From a virus, in the IMG/VR virus record IMGVR_UViG_3300007038_000002, positions 1 through 37,618 of that record: a DNA stretch of 37,618 nt. The stretch is one strand, 5' to 3'. Both the position numbers and the translations under genes were made by a program. Every line of letters starts with the position of its first letter. Positions within the stretch are counted from its first letter, which is position 1. Positions 6,530-13,898 of the stretch are shown one piece after another. The notes under the pieces were generated by a model that ran no database searches, had not been told where the DNA came from, and worked only from the letters and a program-made list of their open reading frames with translations.

Positions 6530-7758
6530 AACCAGAAAATGATGAGCTAACACTAAACGAAGATCAAAAGGAAGCCTTTGAGGGATTCAAAGAGTGGTTA
6601 AAGGGAGACGATTTATTCCGAGTCCTTGCCGGCTATGCTGGAACAGGAAAAACTACTCTCCTTGATTACTTTGTATCTCATGCTATCAGCGAGGACAATG
6701 GTTTGAAAAAGTGGGGGCTTAGCTGTGTTGTTACTGCAACAACTAACAAAGCAGTGAAGGTTCTCAAGGACAAGGTGGATGCCAGTACCTTTATGACTAT
6801 TCACTCCCTGTTAAACATCAAGCCTAAGAAAAAAGGTACAAAGGAGATCTTCGAACAGGTAACATATAATCAGAATGACTTTTCCAAGTATGATCTTGTG
6901 ATAATAGATGAATGTAGCATGATTTCGGAGAAGCTACTTCGTATCATTGAAAATCAACTGGAACCACTTGGGATAAAGGTACTATTCGTGGGCGATCCGG
7001 CACAGCTACAGCCTATTAATGAAGAACTCTCTGACTGCTTTGACTTCCCAGGCTGGCAGCTAACTGATGTTGTCCGACATTCTGATACAATCAGTCATAC
7101 AGCCAAGCGTGTCCGTTCAACTAGTAACCACGTACCTGTCAACTCCTTGATTGCTCCACCAGATATTGATTGGATATCTCTTAAAGATGCAAAGAGTATG
7201 TACTACGGCTGGAGGGATAATCCAGATAGTGTACGTCTCTTGTGTTGGACAAACAAGCGTGTACTGAAGTGGAATCAAAAACTTCGACAGGCTGCTTATG
7301 AGAACCCACCTACTGACCGCTTCGTTGAGGGCGACATCATTATTGCAAACAAGCCTTGCTTTGAAGGCCAGGAGAATATGATTATGATGAATTCTCAGGA
7401 AGGCGAAGTCACCAGTGTAACTGAGGAGTATGACTCGTGGCGATTAAAAGTCAAGAAGTTTGCAGGTAGTTGGGCTAACCTTCGAGTAATAAAGCGTGAC
7501 TTCCAGAAGCAGCATGATAAGGACTTGCAACAATTTGCTGCGGCTAAGAACTGGAAGGAGTTCTGGCGTGAGAAAAAGAAGTACCACCAAATAAGACATG
7601 CCTATGCCTTGACGACACACAAGTCACAAGGTTCTACCTTCGAGAATGTGATCATTGACCCGAAAGATATCGGGAAAAACAAGGATACTAAGGAGAGAAA
7701 TCAACTCTTCTACGTAGCCATGACAAGAGCCGCAAACAAAGTTTATATATTAAGATGA
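6526..7758 (+). CDS. SF1B DNA helicase, Dda/RecD2-like, 410 aa
   Basis: ATP-dependent 5'-3' DNA helicase, expected to act in replication start, fork restart or recombination. Walker A GYAGTGKTT lies at residues 36-44, the DEC Walker B box at about 128-130, motif III GDPAQLQP at 156-163, and the UvrD-like C-terminal motif ALTTHKSQGSTFENV near 360-375 with VAMTRA at the end. Length is close to T4 Dda (439 aa). It starts by ATGA overlap with the gene before and ends by overlap with the next. The assignment to the Dda/RecD2 group rests on this motif set; which pathway it serves is inference. Confidence 0.9.
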   Translation: MKPENDELTLNEDQKEAFEGFKEWLKGDDLFRVLAGYAGTGKTTLLDYFVSHAISEDNGLKKWGLSCVVTATTNKAVKVLKDKVDASTFMTIHSLLNIKPKKKGTKEIFEQVTYNQNDFSKYDLVIIDECSMISEKLLRIIENQLEPLGIKVLFVGDPAQLQPINEELSDCFDFPGWQLTDVVRHSDTISHTAKRVRSTSNHVPVNSLIAPPDIDWISLKDAKSMYYGWRDNPDSVRLLCWTNKRVLKWNQKLRQAAYENPPTDRFVEGDIIIANKPCFEGQENMIMMNSQEGEVTSVTEEYDSWRLKVKKFAGSWANLRVIKRDFQKQHDKDLQQFAAAKNWKEFWREKKKYHQIRHAYALTTHKSQGSTFENVIIDPKDIGKNKDTKERNQLFYVAMTRAANKVYILR

Positions 7759-7925
7759 GCTTTTTAAAATACTTATTTATATGCAGCTGGTTGGGGCATA
7801 ACTGGCGTTGTTTATATAGAGAGCATTGGACAGATGATCAAAATTTTTCTAGAGGTTCTGAAACTACAGCATGGGAGTGTTGTAGATGTAATAAGATTGA
7901 TCACCAACAATGGGATGAAAGATGA
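7755..7925 (+). CDS. Small Cys/Trp-rich protein, 56 aa
   Basis: Tightly coupled at both ends (ATGA with the helicase and with the next gene), which supports it despite its size. It contains CCRC at residues 42-45 plus C11, C19, H15 and H49, compatible with a small metal site. The N-terminal 14 residues are hydrophobic (FLKYLFICSWLG). The pattern HNWRCLYR...WECCRCNK resembles small phage zinc-knuckle proteins. Function unknown. Confidence 0.6.
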   Translation: MSFLKYLFICSWLGHNWRCLYREHWTDDQNFSRGSETTAWECCRCNKIDHQQWDER

Positions 7926-8236
7926 TTAGAATACACAAACAGACACTCGAGCTACCATTCGGACACCATATAGGTATATACTTACCTGTGGGTTCTGCGA
8001 TCATAAAAGTTGCAGTTCAGGAGACTGTACCTACGATCTGGTATCAGTTCGATCATCAGGATACGGCAGATAAAGAGGGAAAGTTAACAAACCATCTTGA
8101 GTTTGAAGAACGTGAATTTGTAGTACAAGGTACAGGGCATAGCTTCGGGGAAGATAATAATCTAAACTATAATCATATAGGCACATGCCTCTCCCCTACG
8201 GGTAGGCTTGTCTATCACATATACGAGGTATTATGA
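7922..8236 (+). CDS. DUF7352-like protein, 104 aa
   Basis: The pattern TLELPFG, then VAVQETVPTIWYQFD, then FVVQGTGH, then HIGT and LVYHIYEV matches the DUF7352 family of small phage proteins (recalled family pattern). These are beta-rich with no known function. Coupled to both neighbours by ATGA overlaps. Confidence 0.65.
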   Translation: MIRIHKQTLELPFGHHIGIYLPVGSAIIKVAVQETVPTIWYQFDHQDTADKEGKLTNHLEFEEREFVVQGTGHSFGEDNNLNYNHIGTCLSPTGRLVYHIYEVL

Positions 8237-8442
8237 CACTACTAGCATGGATATGCGCTTTAGGTTTGGTAGGAGCTTTTATTTCATCTTGGATACTCAA
8301 GATTGCTATAAGAGATCATAGCAAAACAAATGATTTGTCAACTATGGTAACGTACACTGTAGTAATATTGATAGTTAGTATAACTTCTGTGTTAGCATCA
8401 GCTATGCAATTATGGAGGATGATTAAGGATTGCTTACAATGA
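8233..8442 (+). CDS. Small membrane protein with two spans, 69 aa
   Basis: Residues about 3-24 and 38-60 are hydrophobic and helical, with a short polar loop (RDHSKTND) between and a short charged C-terminus. The size and two-span layout fit a holin or an inner-membrane protein affecting host physiology. No lysis genes lie next to it, so a holin role is only a possibility. Confidence 0.6.
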   Translation: MTLLAWICALGLVGAFISSWILKIAIRDHSKTNDLSTMVTYTVVILIVSITSVLASAMQLWRMIKDCLQ

Positions 8443-8969
8443 AATACAAACCTAAACCAACTTTAAATACAATGGTTACTAAACATATAGTATTCGGACA
8501 GGGCCATATACATCCTGACTCTGGAATGAATCTGCGAAATCACACTGTAAAGGTACAAGCATTGACGAGTATCTTGGTACGCAAGGCTGCACAACGACGC
8601 TTTGGACATCAGTACAGTAGGATTATTCAAAGACCATCTAAGACGCACTTCCCGGATGGAGTGTATGAGACTATTATCTTAGATGATAAGGAAGATCAGC
8701 TACACTGCTTCAAAGGTGAACATTCACATGAGCTTGTGAAACAGAAAGAATATACGTTCGAGAAGGAAACTGCTGAGATAGCGCAGCACTACACTACTCC
8801 TAACCTTAAAAACAAAGAAGACGATGAGCAGAAAGACAAAGAGCCAGCTGGAGAGCGAACTGGAGGAACTGAGACACCGGCACCAAGATCTCAGAAGCCG
8901 ATACAAGGAACTGGAAGTGAAGAAGGGTCTACTTCAGAATCTGATGGAGACTACGATTACCTTTCTTAG
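8439..8969 (+). CDS. Hypothetical protein with disordered C-terminal tail, 176 aa
   Basis: Start chosen at the ATG overlapping the previous stop (ATGA). Residues 1-110 look folded (basic, with HIVFGQGHIHPDSG near the start). Residues 115-176 are polar and disordered, rich in Glu, Gly, Ser and Thr. The sequence coding for this tail also codes, in another frame, for the N-terminal coiled coil of the protein starting at 8824. No family recognised. Confidence 0.65.
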   Translation: MKYKPKPTLNTMVTKHIVFGQGHIHPDSGMNLRNHTVKVQALTSILVRKAAQRRFGHQYSRIIQRPSKTHFPDGVYETIILDDKEDQLHCFKGEHSHELVKQKEYTFEKETAEIAQHYTTPNLKNKEDDEQKDKEPAGERTGGTETPAPRSQKPIQGTGSEEGSTSESDGDYDYLS

Positions 8970-9045
8970 CAAACCTCCTGAATTGGAGCAGGTTCCAAGT
9001 AAGATTTCAATGCCAAACTCTAATCCAACAAAAGAGGAAGAATGA
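8824..9045 (+). CDS. Coiled-coil protein overlapping the previous gene, 73 aa
   Basis: Its first 146 bases lie inside the preceding gene in a different frame. Residues 8-45 form a regular heptad pattern (LESELEELRHRHQDLRSRY and onward), strongly suggesting a dimeric coiled coil, followed by a polar tail. The final codons are GAG GAA GAA with the stop overlapping the next ATG, and the GAGG there serves as the nuclease SD. The heptads support real coding. Function unknown; a partner of the nuclease downstream is possible. Confidence 0.6.
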   Translation: MSRKTKSQLESELEELRHRHQDLRSRYKELEVKKGLLQNLMETTITFLSKPPELEQVPSKISMPNSNPTKEEE

Positions 9046-10139
9046 TACAAATACCGGAAACACTACCTGTACCGAAGCATCCAACAATGAGTACGGTGGA
9101 CTCTTCTAAAATCCAAGCCTTTCAGGACTGCCCTCGGAAGTTCTTCTTTCGGTACGTCCTAGGTTTGCAACAGGAAGGTCCGAATATTCACTTGGACTTC
9201 GGGAGCGCATGGCATGAAGCAATGGAGCATCTACTATTGAACGGCTACGGTGAGGATTCAGTAGAAGGTGCTTTCAAAAAGTTCCTAAAGATCTATAGAG
9301 AAGCCTTCCCGGATGAAATAACAGATCAGGATAAAGCACCGAAGAATCCTGAGTATGCATGGAAGGCTTTGAACCAATACGTGAAGCAGTATGAATCTGA
9401 TAACTTTGAAGTACTGTACACAGAAACTGCAGGACTTGTCCCTGTTCGTGAGGACAGACAACTTGCAGTGAAGTTGGACTCAATACTGCGTGACCGTAAC
9501 TCTGGAGAAATCCTCAGTATGGAGCACAAGACTACTGGTCGAAACTCCAGATCATGGAGAGAAAAGTGGTCAATGATGTTGCAGGTTGAGTCATATACTC
9601 ACCTATTGTACAGCCTCTATCCACCGGAAAATGTAGGCAAGGTAATGATTAACGGCTCTGTCTTCACCAAAACACGGACGTGGGATGGAGTGCGGATACC
9701 TGTCTATAAGTCACCTAAGCAGATGAATGCATTCCTTTGGAACGTAAACCACTGGATAGATCAGATTGAGTGGAACTTCCAACAACTGGCTCAGACTGAG
9801 AAAGATGATTCAGTAATGGAGGCGTTCCCAATAAACTGTGCATCTTGTTCTAAGTTTGGATGCAGTATGGGCGGAATATGCCATACCTTTCCAAACCCAA
9901 TCAAGTTCGCAGAAGATCCGCCAGCAGGATATGAAGTAGATTTTTGGGATCCTCTGCGTAAAGAGGAAGAGGCAGACAACGTGATAGAAACTGATGAAGA
10001 AGGTAAAGTATCTATCAAAGGAAAGTCTGAGGAAGAGAAGAAGCAAGACGAACAAAAGTTAGAAGAGCGTAAGAAGAAAGAGAAGGAAAAAGAAGATGAC
10101 TTCTCCTACTTACTTCCGCCGGAGGATACTGACTATTAG
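9042..10139 (+). CDS. PD-(D/E)XK nuclease with likely iron-sulfur cluster, Cas4/AddB-like, 365 aa
   Basis: RecB-family exonuclease fold. Visible are AFQDCPRKFFFRY (30s), H58 in GSAWHEA, D146 in KLDSI, the E161-x-K163 core in SMEHKTTG, and the QxxxY motif at 181-185. C30 together with C266, C269 and C274 or C280 fits the [4Fe-4S] arrangement of Cas4 and AddB nucleases. A Glu/Lys-rich tail ends the protein. It probably processes DNA ends in phage recombination or replication, alongside the ATPase and ssDNA-binding protein downstream. No CRISPR array is present, so a Cas4 adaptation role is unlikely. Confidence 0.85.
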   Translation: MIQIPETLPVPKHPTMSTVDSSKIQAFQDCPRKFFFRYVLGLQQEGPNIHLDFGSAWHEAMEHLLLNGYGEDSVEGAFKKFLKIYREAFPDEITDQDKAPKNPEYAWKALNQYVKQYESDNFEVLYTETAGLVPVREDRQLAVKLDSILRDRNSGEILSMEHKTTGRNSRSWREKWSMMLQVESYTHLLYSLYPPENVGKVMINGSVFTKTRTWDGVRIPVYKSPKQMNAFLWNVNHWIDQIEWNFQQLAQTEKDDSVMEAFPINCASCSKFGCSMGGICHTFPNPIKFAEDPPAGYEVDFWDPLRKEEEADNVIETDEEGKVSIKGKSEEEKKQDEQKLEERKKKEKEKEDDFSYLLPPEDTDY

Positions 10140-10231
10140 TGATTAGTTTTACTTTTAAACTTCTAGCGATTATAGCAGTAGTTCTCCTGATCTATTACTT
10201 CCCAGCTTGGAACAGTAGTAGTCAGGAGTAA
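10139..10231 (+). CDS. Single-span membrane miniprotein, 30 aa
   Basis: A GTG start overlaps the TAG of the nuclease gene. The peptide has a basic start, one hydrophobic span (residues 8-21, LLAIIAVVLLIYYF) and a polar tail. GGAGG lies 13 bases before the GTG, somewhat far. It ends just before the promoter at 10240. Small size makes this tentative. Confidence 0.4.
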   Translation: MISFTFKLLAIIAVVLLIYYFPAWNSSSQE

Positions 10232-10239
10232 CCAACTGC

Positions 10240-10268
10240 TTGACATTGATAAAATTTTTTCGTATATT
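10240..10268 (+). promoter_or_regulatory. Consensus sigma70-like promoter
   Basis: TTGACA, a 17-base spacer and TATATT, 22 bases before the ATG at 10291. It drives the ATPase gene and probably the genes up to the terminator at 11746. Confidence 0.75.
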
Positions 10269-10290
10269 AAACTCAAAGGAAACAAACATT

Positions 10291-11226
10291 ATGACTAAAC
10301 AGACGGGAAAACCAGATTATATGGAGAACTCAGGTAAGCAAGACTCTGACACTAAGAAAGAGAAGAATTATGAGAATGAAGGTAAAAAGCGGATTGATGA
10401 GCTTAGGGATATTTACTCTAAGGGTAGGGATGAGGAGAAGTTAGCAAAGATTCTCTTCTATGGCTCGTGGGGAACATACAAAACTTCCTACGCTATGTCC
10501 ATGCCAAGAGATATTCTCCTAATGTCGTTTGACCCAGGTGGAGAGAAGATCTTTCACGTACAGAAAGGTGTGGACGACGGCTCTATTGTAGTAGATAATC
10601 GTTGGGCTTCTCGGACAATGGAAGACAGTAAGGAGAAGTTCAAAGGTTGGAACGATGAGTACAATAAGATGAAACAACAAGGCGTGTTTGAAGAAGTTAA
10701 CACACTGGTCATTGATTCCCTAACTACCTTCCAACGCTTCGTCATTGATGCAACTATCGAGTCCAACAATAAGAATAAAAAGATGTCGAAGTATATGCCT
10801 TTCAAGGTTCCGCAGATGCGTGATTACAACGTGCAACACAGCGCGATTGAGTTTGTTGTCTCGGATATGCTTGACCTTCCTTGTCATGTAGTTATTATAG
10901 CTCACAGTGAAGAGGGACAAGATGATGATACCAATCTCTTCTACTGTCGGCCTCTTATTATCGGAGCTAAACTCCGTGAAAGATTACCAATGCTCTTTGA
11001 CGAGATATACATTTCTCGGCAGAAAGGTAATAGCACAGAACTATTGACTGCACCAAAGAATGTTTACAAAGCACGATCACGATTAAGAAAATTGAGTAAA
11101 GGGATAGAAGATAGCTATAAATTGGATGAGCCAAGTAGCTTCTCTTTCTCAAGAGACATACTTCTTCCTGCAGGCTATTGTACTGAAGAGGAAGTTGTCA
11201 CTCTGGAGTCATTCCCAGAGGATTAA
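10291..11226 (+). CDS. AAA_24-type phage nucleotide-binding ATPase, 311 aa
   Basis: RecA-like P-loop protein: Walker A GSWGTYKTS at residues 58-66, a following strand ILLMSFDPGGEK, and Walker B LVIDS at 139-143. Start chosen at the ATG behind AAAGGA; a longer frame from 10240 would run through the promoter. The first 50 residues are charged and disordered. Proteins of this family (pfam13479 type) sit beside DUF669-like and PD-(D/E)XK genes in many phages and are thought to act in recombination, like a RecA/Sak4-type annealing ATPase; Sak4 likeness is inference. Confidence 0.8.
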   Translation: MTKQTGKPDYMENSGKQDSDTKKEKNYENEGKKRIDELRDIYSKGRDEEKLAKILFYGSWGTYKTSYAMSMPRDILLMSFDPGGEKIFHVQKGVDDGSIVVDNRWASRTMEDSKEKFKGWNDEYNKMKQQGVFEEVNTLVIDSLTTFQRFVIDATIESNNKNKKMSKYMPFKVPQMRDYNVQHSAIEFVVSDMLDLPCHVVIIAHSEEGQDDDTNLFYCRPLIIGAKLRERLPMLFDEIYISRQKGNSTELLTAPKNVYKARSRLRKLSKGIEDSYKLDEPSSFSFSRDILLPAGYCTEEEVVTLESFPED

Positions 11227-11232
11227 TAAAAA

Positions 11233-11255
11233 CTTTGTGCAATAAATGCACAAAG
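11233..11255 (+). promoter_or_regulatory. Repeated intergenic element, copy 3 (perfect inverted repeat)
   Basis: CTTTGTGCA-ATAAA-TGCACAAAG: nine perfect pairs. This is the most symmetric of the eight copies and shows that the element is at heart a dyad. The palindrome CTGTTAACAG follows at once (11256-11265). Confidence 0.65.
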
Positions 11256-11293
11256 CTGTTAACAGTAAACTTAAATAAAACAATCATAATATT

Positions 11294-11710
11294 ATGCAAG
11301 ACGATTATTTAGACCTAGCACAACTGGATAATATTCCAGAGCAGGTTATCCTCGAAGACGGGACAGAACATGAAGTTCAAATTACTTTTGCTGAGCTAGG
11401 CGCAAGCGATCTGGATCGGAAAACAGCTGGACAGAAGTACCTCCGGGTGCTTTATCAAGCTACCGATGTACCAGACAGCAAACCTTTCTCGGATGTCTTC
11501 ATGCTTCCATTCAGTGGCTTGGACAAAGAGACGTTCAACCGTCGAGGTCGAAACCTGAAAACTTTCTTCCAGTGCTTCGACTTCGAGTATCAAGGATGGA
11601 ATATCTTTGAAGACACTCAAGATCTTGTCGGTCTTGAAGGTGAACTCGTTGTACGTGTCGAAGACGATGACATGTATGGTGAGCAGAACCAAGTTAAGAA
11701 GTATCTGTAG
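11294..11710 (+). CDS. DUF669-like protein, probable ssDNA-binding protein, 138 aa
   Basis: Directly downstream of the AAA_24-type ATPase, the usual place for DUF669 proteins. The C-terminal part (GLEGELVVRVEDDDMYGEQNQVKKYL region) fits that family's ending, and the protein appears beta-rich with an acidic tail region, as in phage ssDNA-binding proteins. Codon choice is C-rich as in the abundant protein at 4615, and a strong terminator follows, both consistent with high expression. The start is in AATATTATG with no SD. Single-strand binding is inferred from context. Confidence 0.65.
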   Translation: MQDDYLDLAQLDNIPEQVILEDGTEHEVQITFAELGASDLDRKTAGQKYLRVLYQATDVPDSKPFSDVFMLPFSGLDKETFNRRGRNLKTFFQCFDFEYQGWNIFEDTQDLVGLEGELVVRVEDDDMYGEQNQVKKYL

Positions 11711-11745
11711 GAACTAATCCTGGCGGGTTAGTTGCCTAACGGCAA

Positions 11746-11797
11746 AAAGGGCGGGGGAATTCTGTTTGGCGACAGGTCCTCCCTCGTCCTTTCTTTT
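11746..11797 (+). terminator. Strong rho-independent terminator
   Basis: AAAGGGCGGGGGA pairs with TCCTCCCTCGTCCTTT with G-U pairs and a small bulge, plus CTG/CAG near the loop, and is followed by TTTCTTTT. A smaller stem TTGCC-TAAC-GGCAA precedes it at 11731-11744. Confidence 0.8.
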
Positions 11798-11828
11798 AAT
11801 AATCTATCACTTTAAAGAATCGCATATT

Positions 11829-12077
11829 ATGCCTAAGAATAAAAAGAATGCGTCTGATAAGGATGTACGCATATGCTTCGGTGTTGACCGAGAGCTGAAA
11901 GAACGACTGAATGATCAGGTAGAGTGGGGCGACCTGAAGAAAATCTACACCCCTATCACTGAACAACTGGTTGAACTCATGGAGAAGTACGACGCTGCTA
12001 TGATTCAGGCAGCTATTGTTAGTGAAAAGCTGAAACTCTCTAAACTTATAGACCTAAACAAAGGTGATAAAGAATGA
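11829..12077 (+). CDS. Hypothetical protein, 82 aa
   Basis: Start chosen at the ATG in CATATTATG; the open frame extends back into the terminator but that part would not be translated. Helical, with a basic N-terminus and the segment DVRICFGVDRELKERLNDQVEWGDL, which resembles a ribbon-helix-helix type strand-helix, though the match is loose. The stop overlaps the next start. Confidence 0.6.
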   Translation: MPKNKKNASDKDVRICFGVDRELKERLNDQVEWGDLKKIYTPITEQLVELMEKYDAAMIQAAIVSEKLKLSKLIDLNKGDKE

Positions 12078-12355
12078 GGCTAGAAAATCTTAAACAACCT
12101 TGGTCGGACAAGAACCGTGCCGAGAAAATCTCTTTGATTGAACGTACTCAAGAGAAGAGGCTTAAGGCATTCGAGGCTCGTAAGAAAAAGAAGAGTAAGA
12201 AATCCAAATCTAAAAGTAAGTCTAAGAAAAAGAGTAGGAAGTCTAAATCTTACACGAAGCCCAAGACTCCGGAAGAGCTTATGAAAATGAAGAAAAACAT
12301 GAGCAAGGAGGAATGGGAGAACTTTAAGATGATGGTCAATATGAGTAATGGCTGA
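12074..12355 (+). CDS. Lys/Ser-rich protein with shared C-terminal motif, 93 aa
   Basis: Residues 37-58 are almost only Lys and Ser, a low-complexity basic tract likely to bind nucleic acid. The C-terminus contains NMSKEEWENFKMMV, the same pattern as the tails of the proteins at 424-834 and 4615-5043. ATGA overlap at the start and a short overlap with the next gene at the end. The basic linker suggests the tail is presented on DNA or RNA (inference). Confidence 0.6.
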   Translation: MRLENLKQPWSDKNRAEKISLIERTQEKRLKAFEARKKKKSKKSKSKSKSKKKSRKSKSYTKPKTPEELMKMKKNMSKEEWENFKMMVNMSNG

Positions 12356-12497
12356 TGATTACAAAGATTACATGGTAAAGACTGATAAAAAAAGGTTTAT
12401 CGTTGAAGCTACAGACAGACACCATGCTAAACAAAGGGCTGACAGGATAGCCAAGAAACGTAATGAGAATATTAAAGAAATCTATAGACTCAAATGA
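12348..12497 (+). CDS. Hypothetical basic protein, 49 aa
   Basis: The ATG lies inside the previous gene's end and the TGA overlaps the next ATG (ATGA). The sequence FIVEATDRHHAKQRADRIAKKRNENIKEIYRL is a strand followed by a basic helix, as in small phage proteins of unknown role. Coupling at both ends supports it. Confidence 0.55.
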   Translation: MADDYKDYMVKTDKKRFIVEATDRHHAKQRADRIAKKRNENIKEIYRLK

Positions 12498-13888
12498 AGG
12501 AACGTAAACGCTTTGGTAAAATACCTATCAATAAAATCGACTTCGGAAAACGGCACAGAAAAGATTACAACAACATTGAGGAACTTGCTGCAGATATAAA
12601 AAAGATGGGACTTATAAACCCTATCACTCTGGCTGACAAGAAACAACTTGAAGATGGTAAGTTGGGCGACCTCGATGATATTGAAACAGATGATGATAAG
12701 CGATACTTGCTACTCGCTGGAGGTAGGCGTATAACAGCATGGAAGCAACATCTTATAGATGAAGAAGATTTCGGCTATGAGATTCCTTCCTACATATTTC
12801 CACGCCTGCTTACTTACTACGAGATTCGGGAACTCGAACTGATGGAGAACATCTCTCGGGAGAACCTAAACTGGCAGGAAAAATCTACCTTGACGAAAGA
12901 GCTCCATGATCTTGAACAGGAGAAGAAAGGCAAAAAAGTCAAGTCCTCTGAAGGTGGGCACGGACTCAAAGAAACAGCAGAGATGGTCGGCTCTTCTAAA
13001 TCTACAGTAAAGAATGAGGTAGACCTTGGACGTGCCCTGGAGGAAATGCCTGAACTCGGTGAAATAAAGAACAAGACCGAGGCACTTAAGGTAATGAAGG
13101 AGATTAAGAAAAACGACCAAGCTGAACGCAAGGCTAAGCGGGTTCGTAAAGAAAGAGAAGAAAAAGGAATGGATGGCATGAAAGAAGAAGTGATGGATGC
13201 CTTTGTTGAAGGTGACTTCTTCGAAAGAGCCAAGAAACTCAATGCTAATTCCTTTGACCTTATCGAGATCGACCCTCCTTATGCTATTGACTTGGCAAAC
13301 AAAAAGAAGAAAGCCAAGCATAAGACTCTCACCTATAATGAAGTCCCGGCTGATGAATACGAACACTTTATGACAAAAACATTTCATCATGCAAAGAGGT
13401 TAATCAAACCTGATGGATGGCTTGTCTGTTGGTATGGAATCTCACCGTGGCATGATATGATGGTTGAGTTAATGCGTGATGCTGGGTTTAAAACTAACGG
13501 CATCCCAATGCTTTGGGTAAAAGATAGCGGTCAAACCATGCGACCACATCATTACTTTGCCAGTTGTTATGAACCCGCTCTTTATGCCCGGGCTAGTGAA
13601 GATTCTCGCCTTAACAAGAGTGGTTCAGCCAATTATATGATACATAAGAAGGTTCCCCACTCTAAGAAGTGGCATCCTACGCAAAGACCAGTATCTCTGA
13701 TGAAAGAGGTCATTGAACGCTTTATTCCTGATGGTAAGATACTCGTACCCTTTGCTGGCTCTGGTGTCACACTCAGAACTGCGTACAACATGGGCATGAA
13801 AGCGGTAGGCTTTGATCTTGATGAAGATGCAAAGAATAAACATGATGCCTATGTAGGTGATCAGGAAGATATTAACTTCGAACTCTAA
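12494..13888 (+). CDS. ParB-like domain fused to DNA methyltransferase, 464 aa
   Basis: Residues 7-120 are a ParB N-terminal (ParB/Srx-type) domain with the AGGRR box at 75-79. Residues 156-183 form an HTH-like segment and 205-235 a basic linker. Residues 250-450 are an amino-methyltransferase with DPPY (260-263), HPTQRP (394-399) and FAGSG (420-424). The order catalytic motif before SAM-binding motif is that of beta-class N6-adenine or N4-cytosine enzymes; DPPY favours adenine. No partner restriction gene is visible, so it is an orphan enzyme, probably protecting phage DNA or regulating genes. Confidence 0.9.
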   Translation: MKERKRFGKIPINKIDFGKRHRKDYNNIEELAADIKKMGLINPITLADKKQLEDGKLGDLDDIETDDDKRYLLLAGGRRITAWKQHLIDEEDFGYEIPSYIFPRLLTYYEIRELELMENISRENLNWQEKSTLTKELHDLEQEKKGKKVKSSEGGHGLKETAEMVGSSKSTVKNEVDLGRALEEMPELGEIKNKTEALKVMKEIKKNDQAERKAKRVRKEREEKGMDGMKEEVMDAFVEGDFFERAKKLNANSFDLIEIDPPYAIDLANKKKKAKHKTLTYNEVPADEYEHFMTKTFHHAKRLIKPDGWLVCWYGISPWHDMMVELMRDAGFKTNGIPMLWVKDSGQTMRPHHYFASCYEPALYARASEDSRLNKSGSANYMIHKKVPHSKKWHPTQRPVSLMKEVIERFIPDGKILVPFAGSGVTLRTAYNMGMKAVGFDLDEDAKNKHDAYVGDQEDINFEL

Positions 13889-13898
13889 ACACAGGAAG

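Noticed and set aside
9042-10139. Cas4 of a CRISPR system
   Set aside because: The nuclease has the family motifs, but there is no array and no cas1 or cas2 gene; a phage recombination role is simpler.
10240-10290. Upstream start for the AAA_24 ATPase
   Set aside because: That start coincides with the -35/-10 region of a consensus promoter, so the ribosome would not see it; ATG 10291 has an SD.
12817-13390. Two long minus-strand frames (141 and 174 residues)
   Set aside because: Both are shadows of the ParB-methyltransferase fusion, whose motifs are clear on the plus strand. The Ser/Phe-rich translations are typical of antisense of a Lys/Glu-rich gene.
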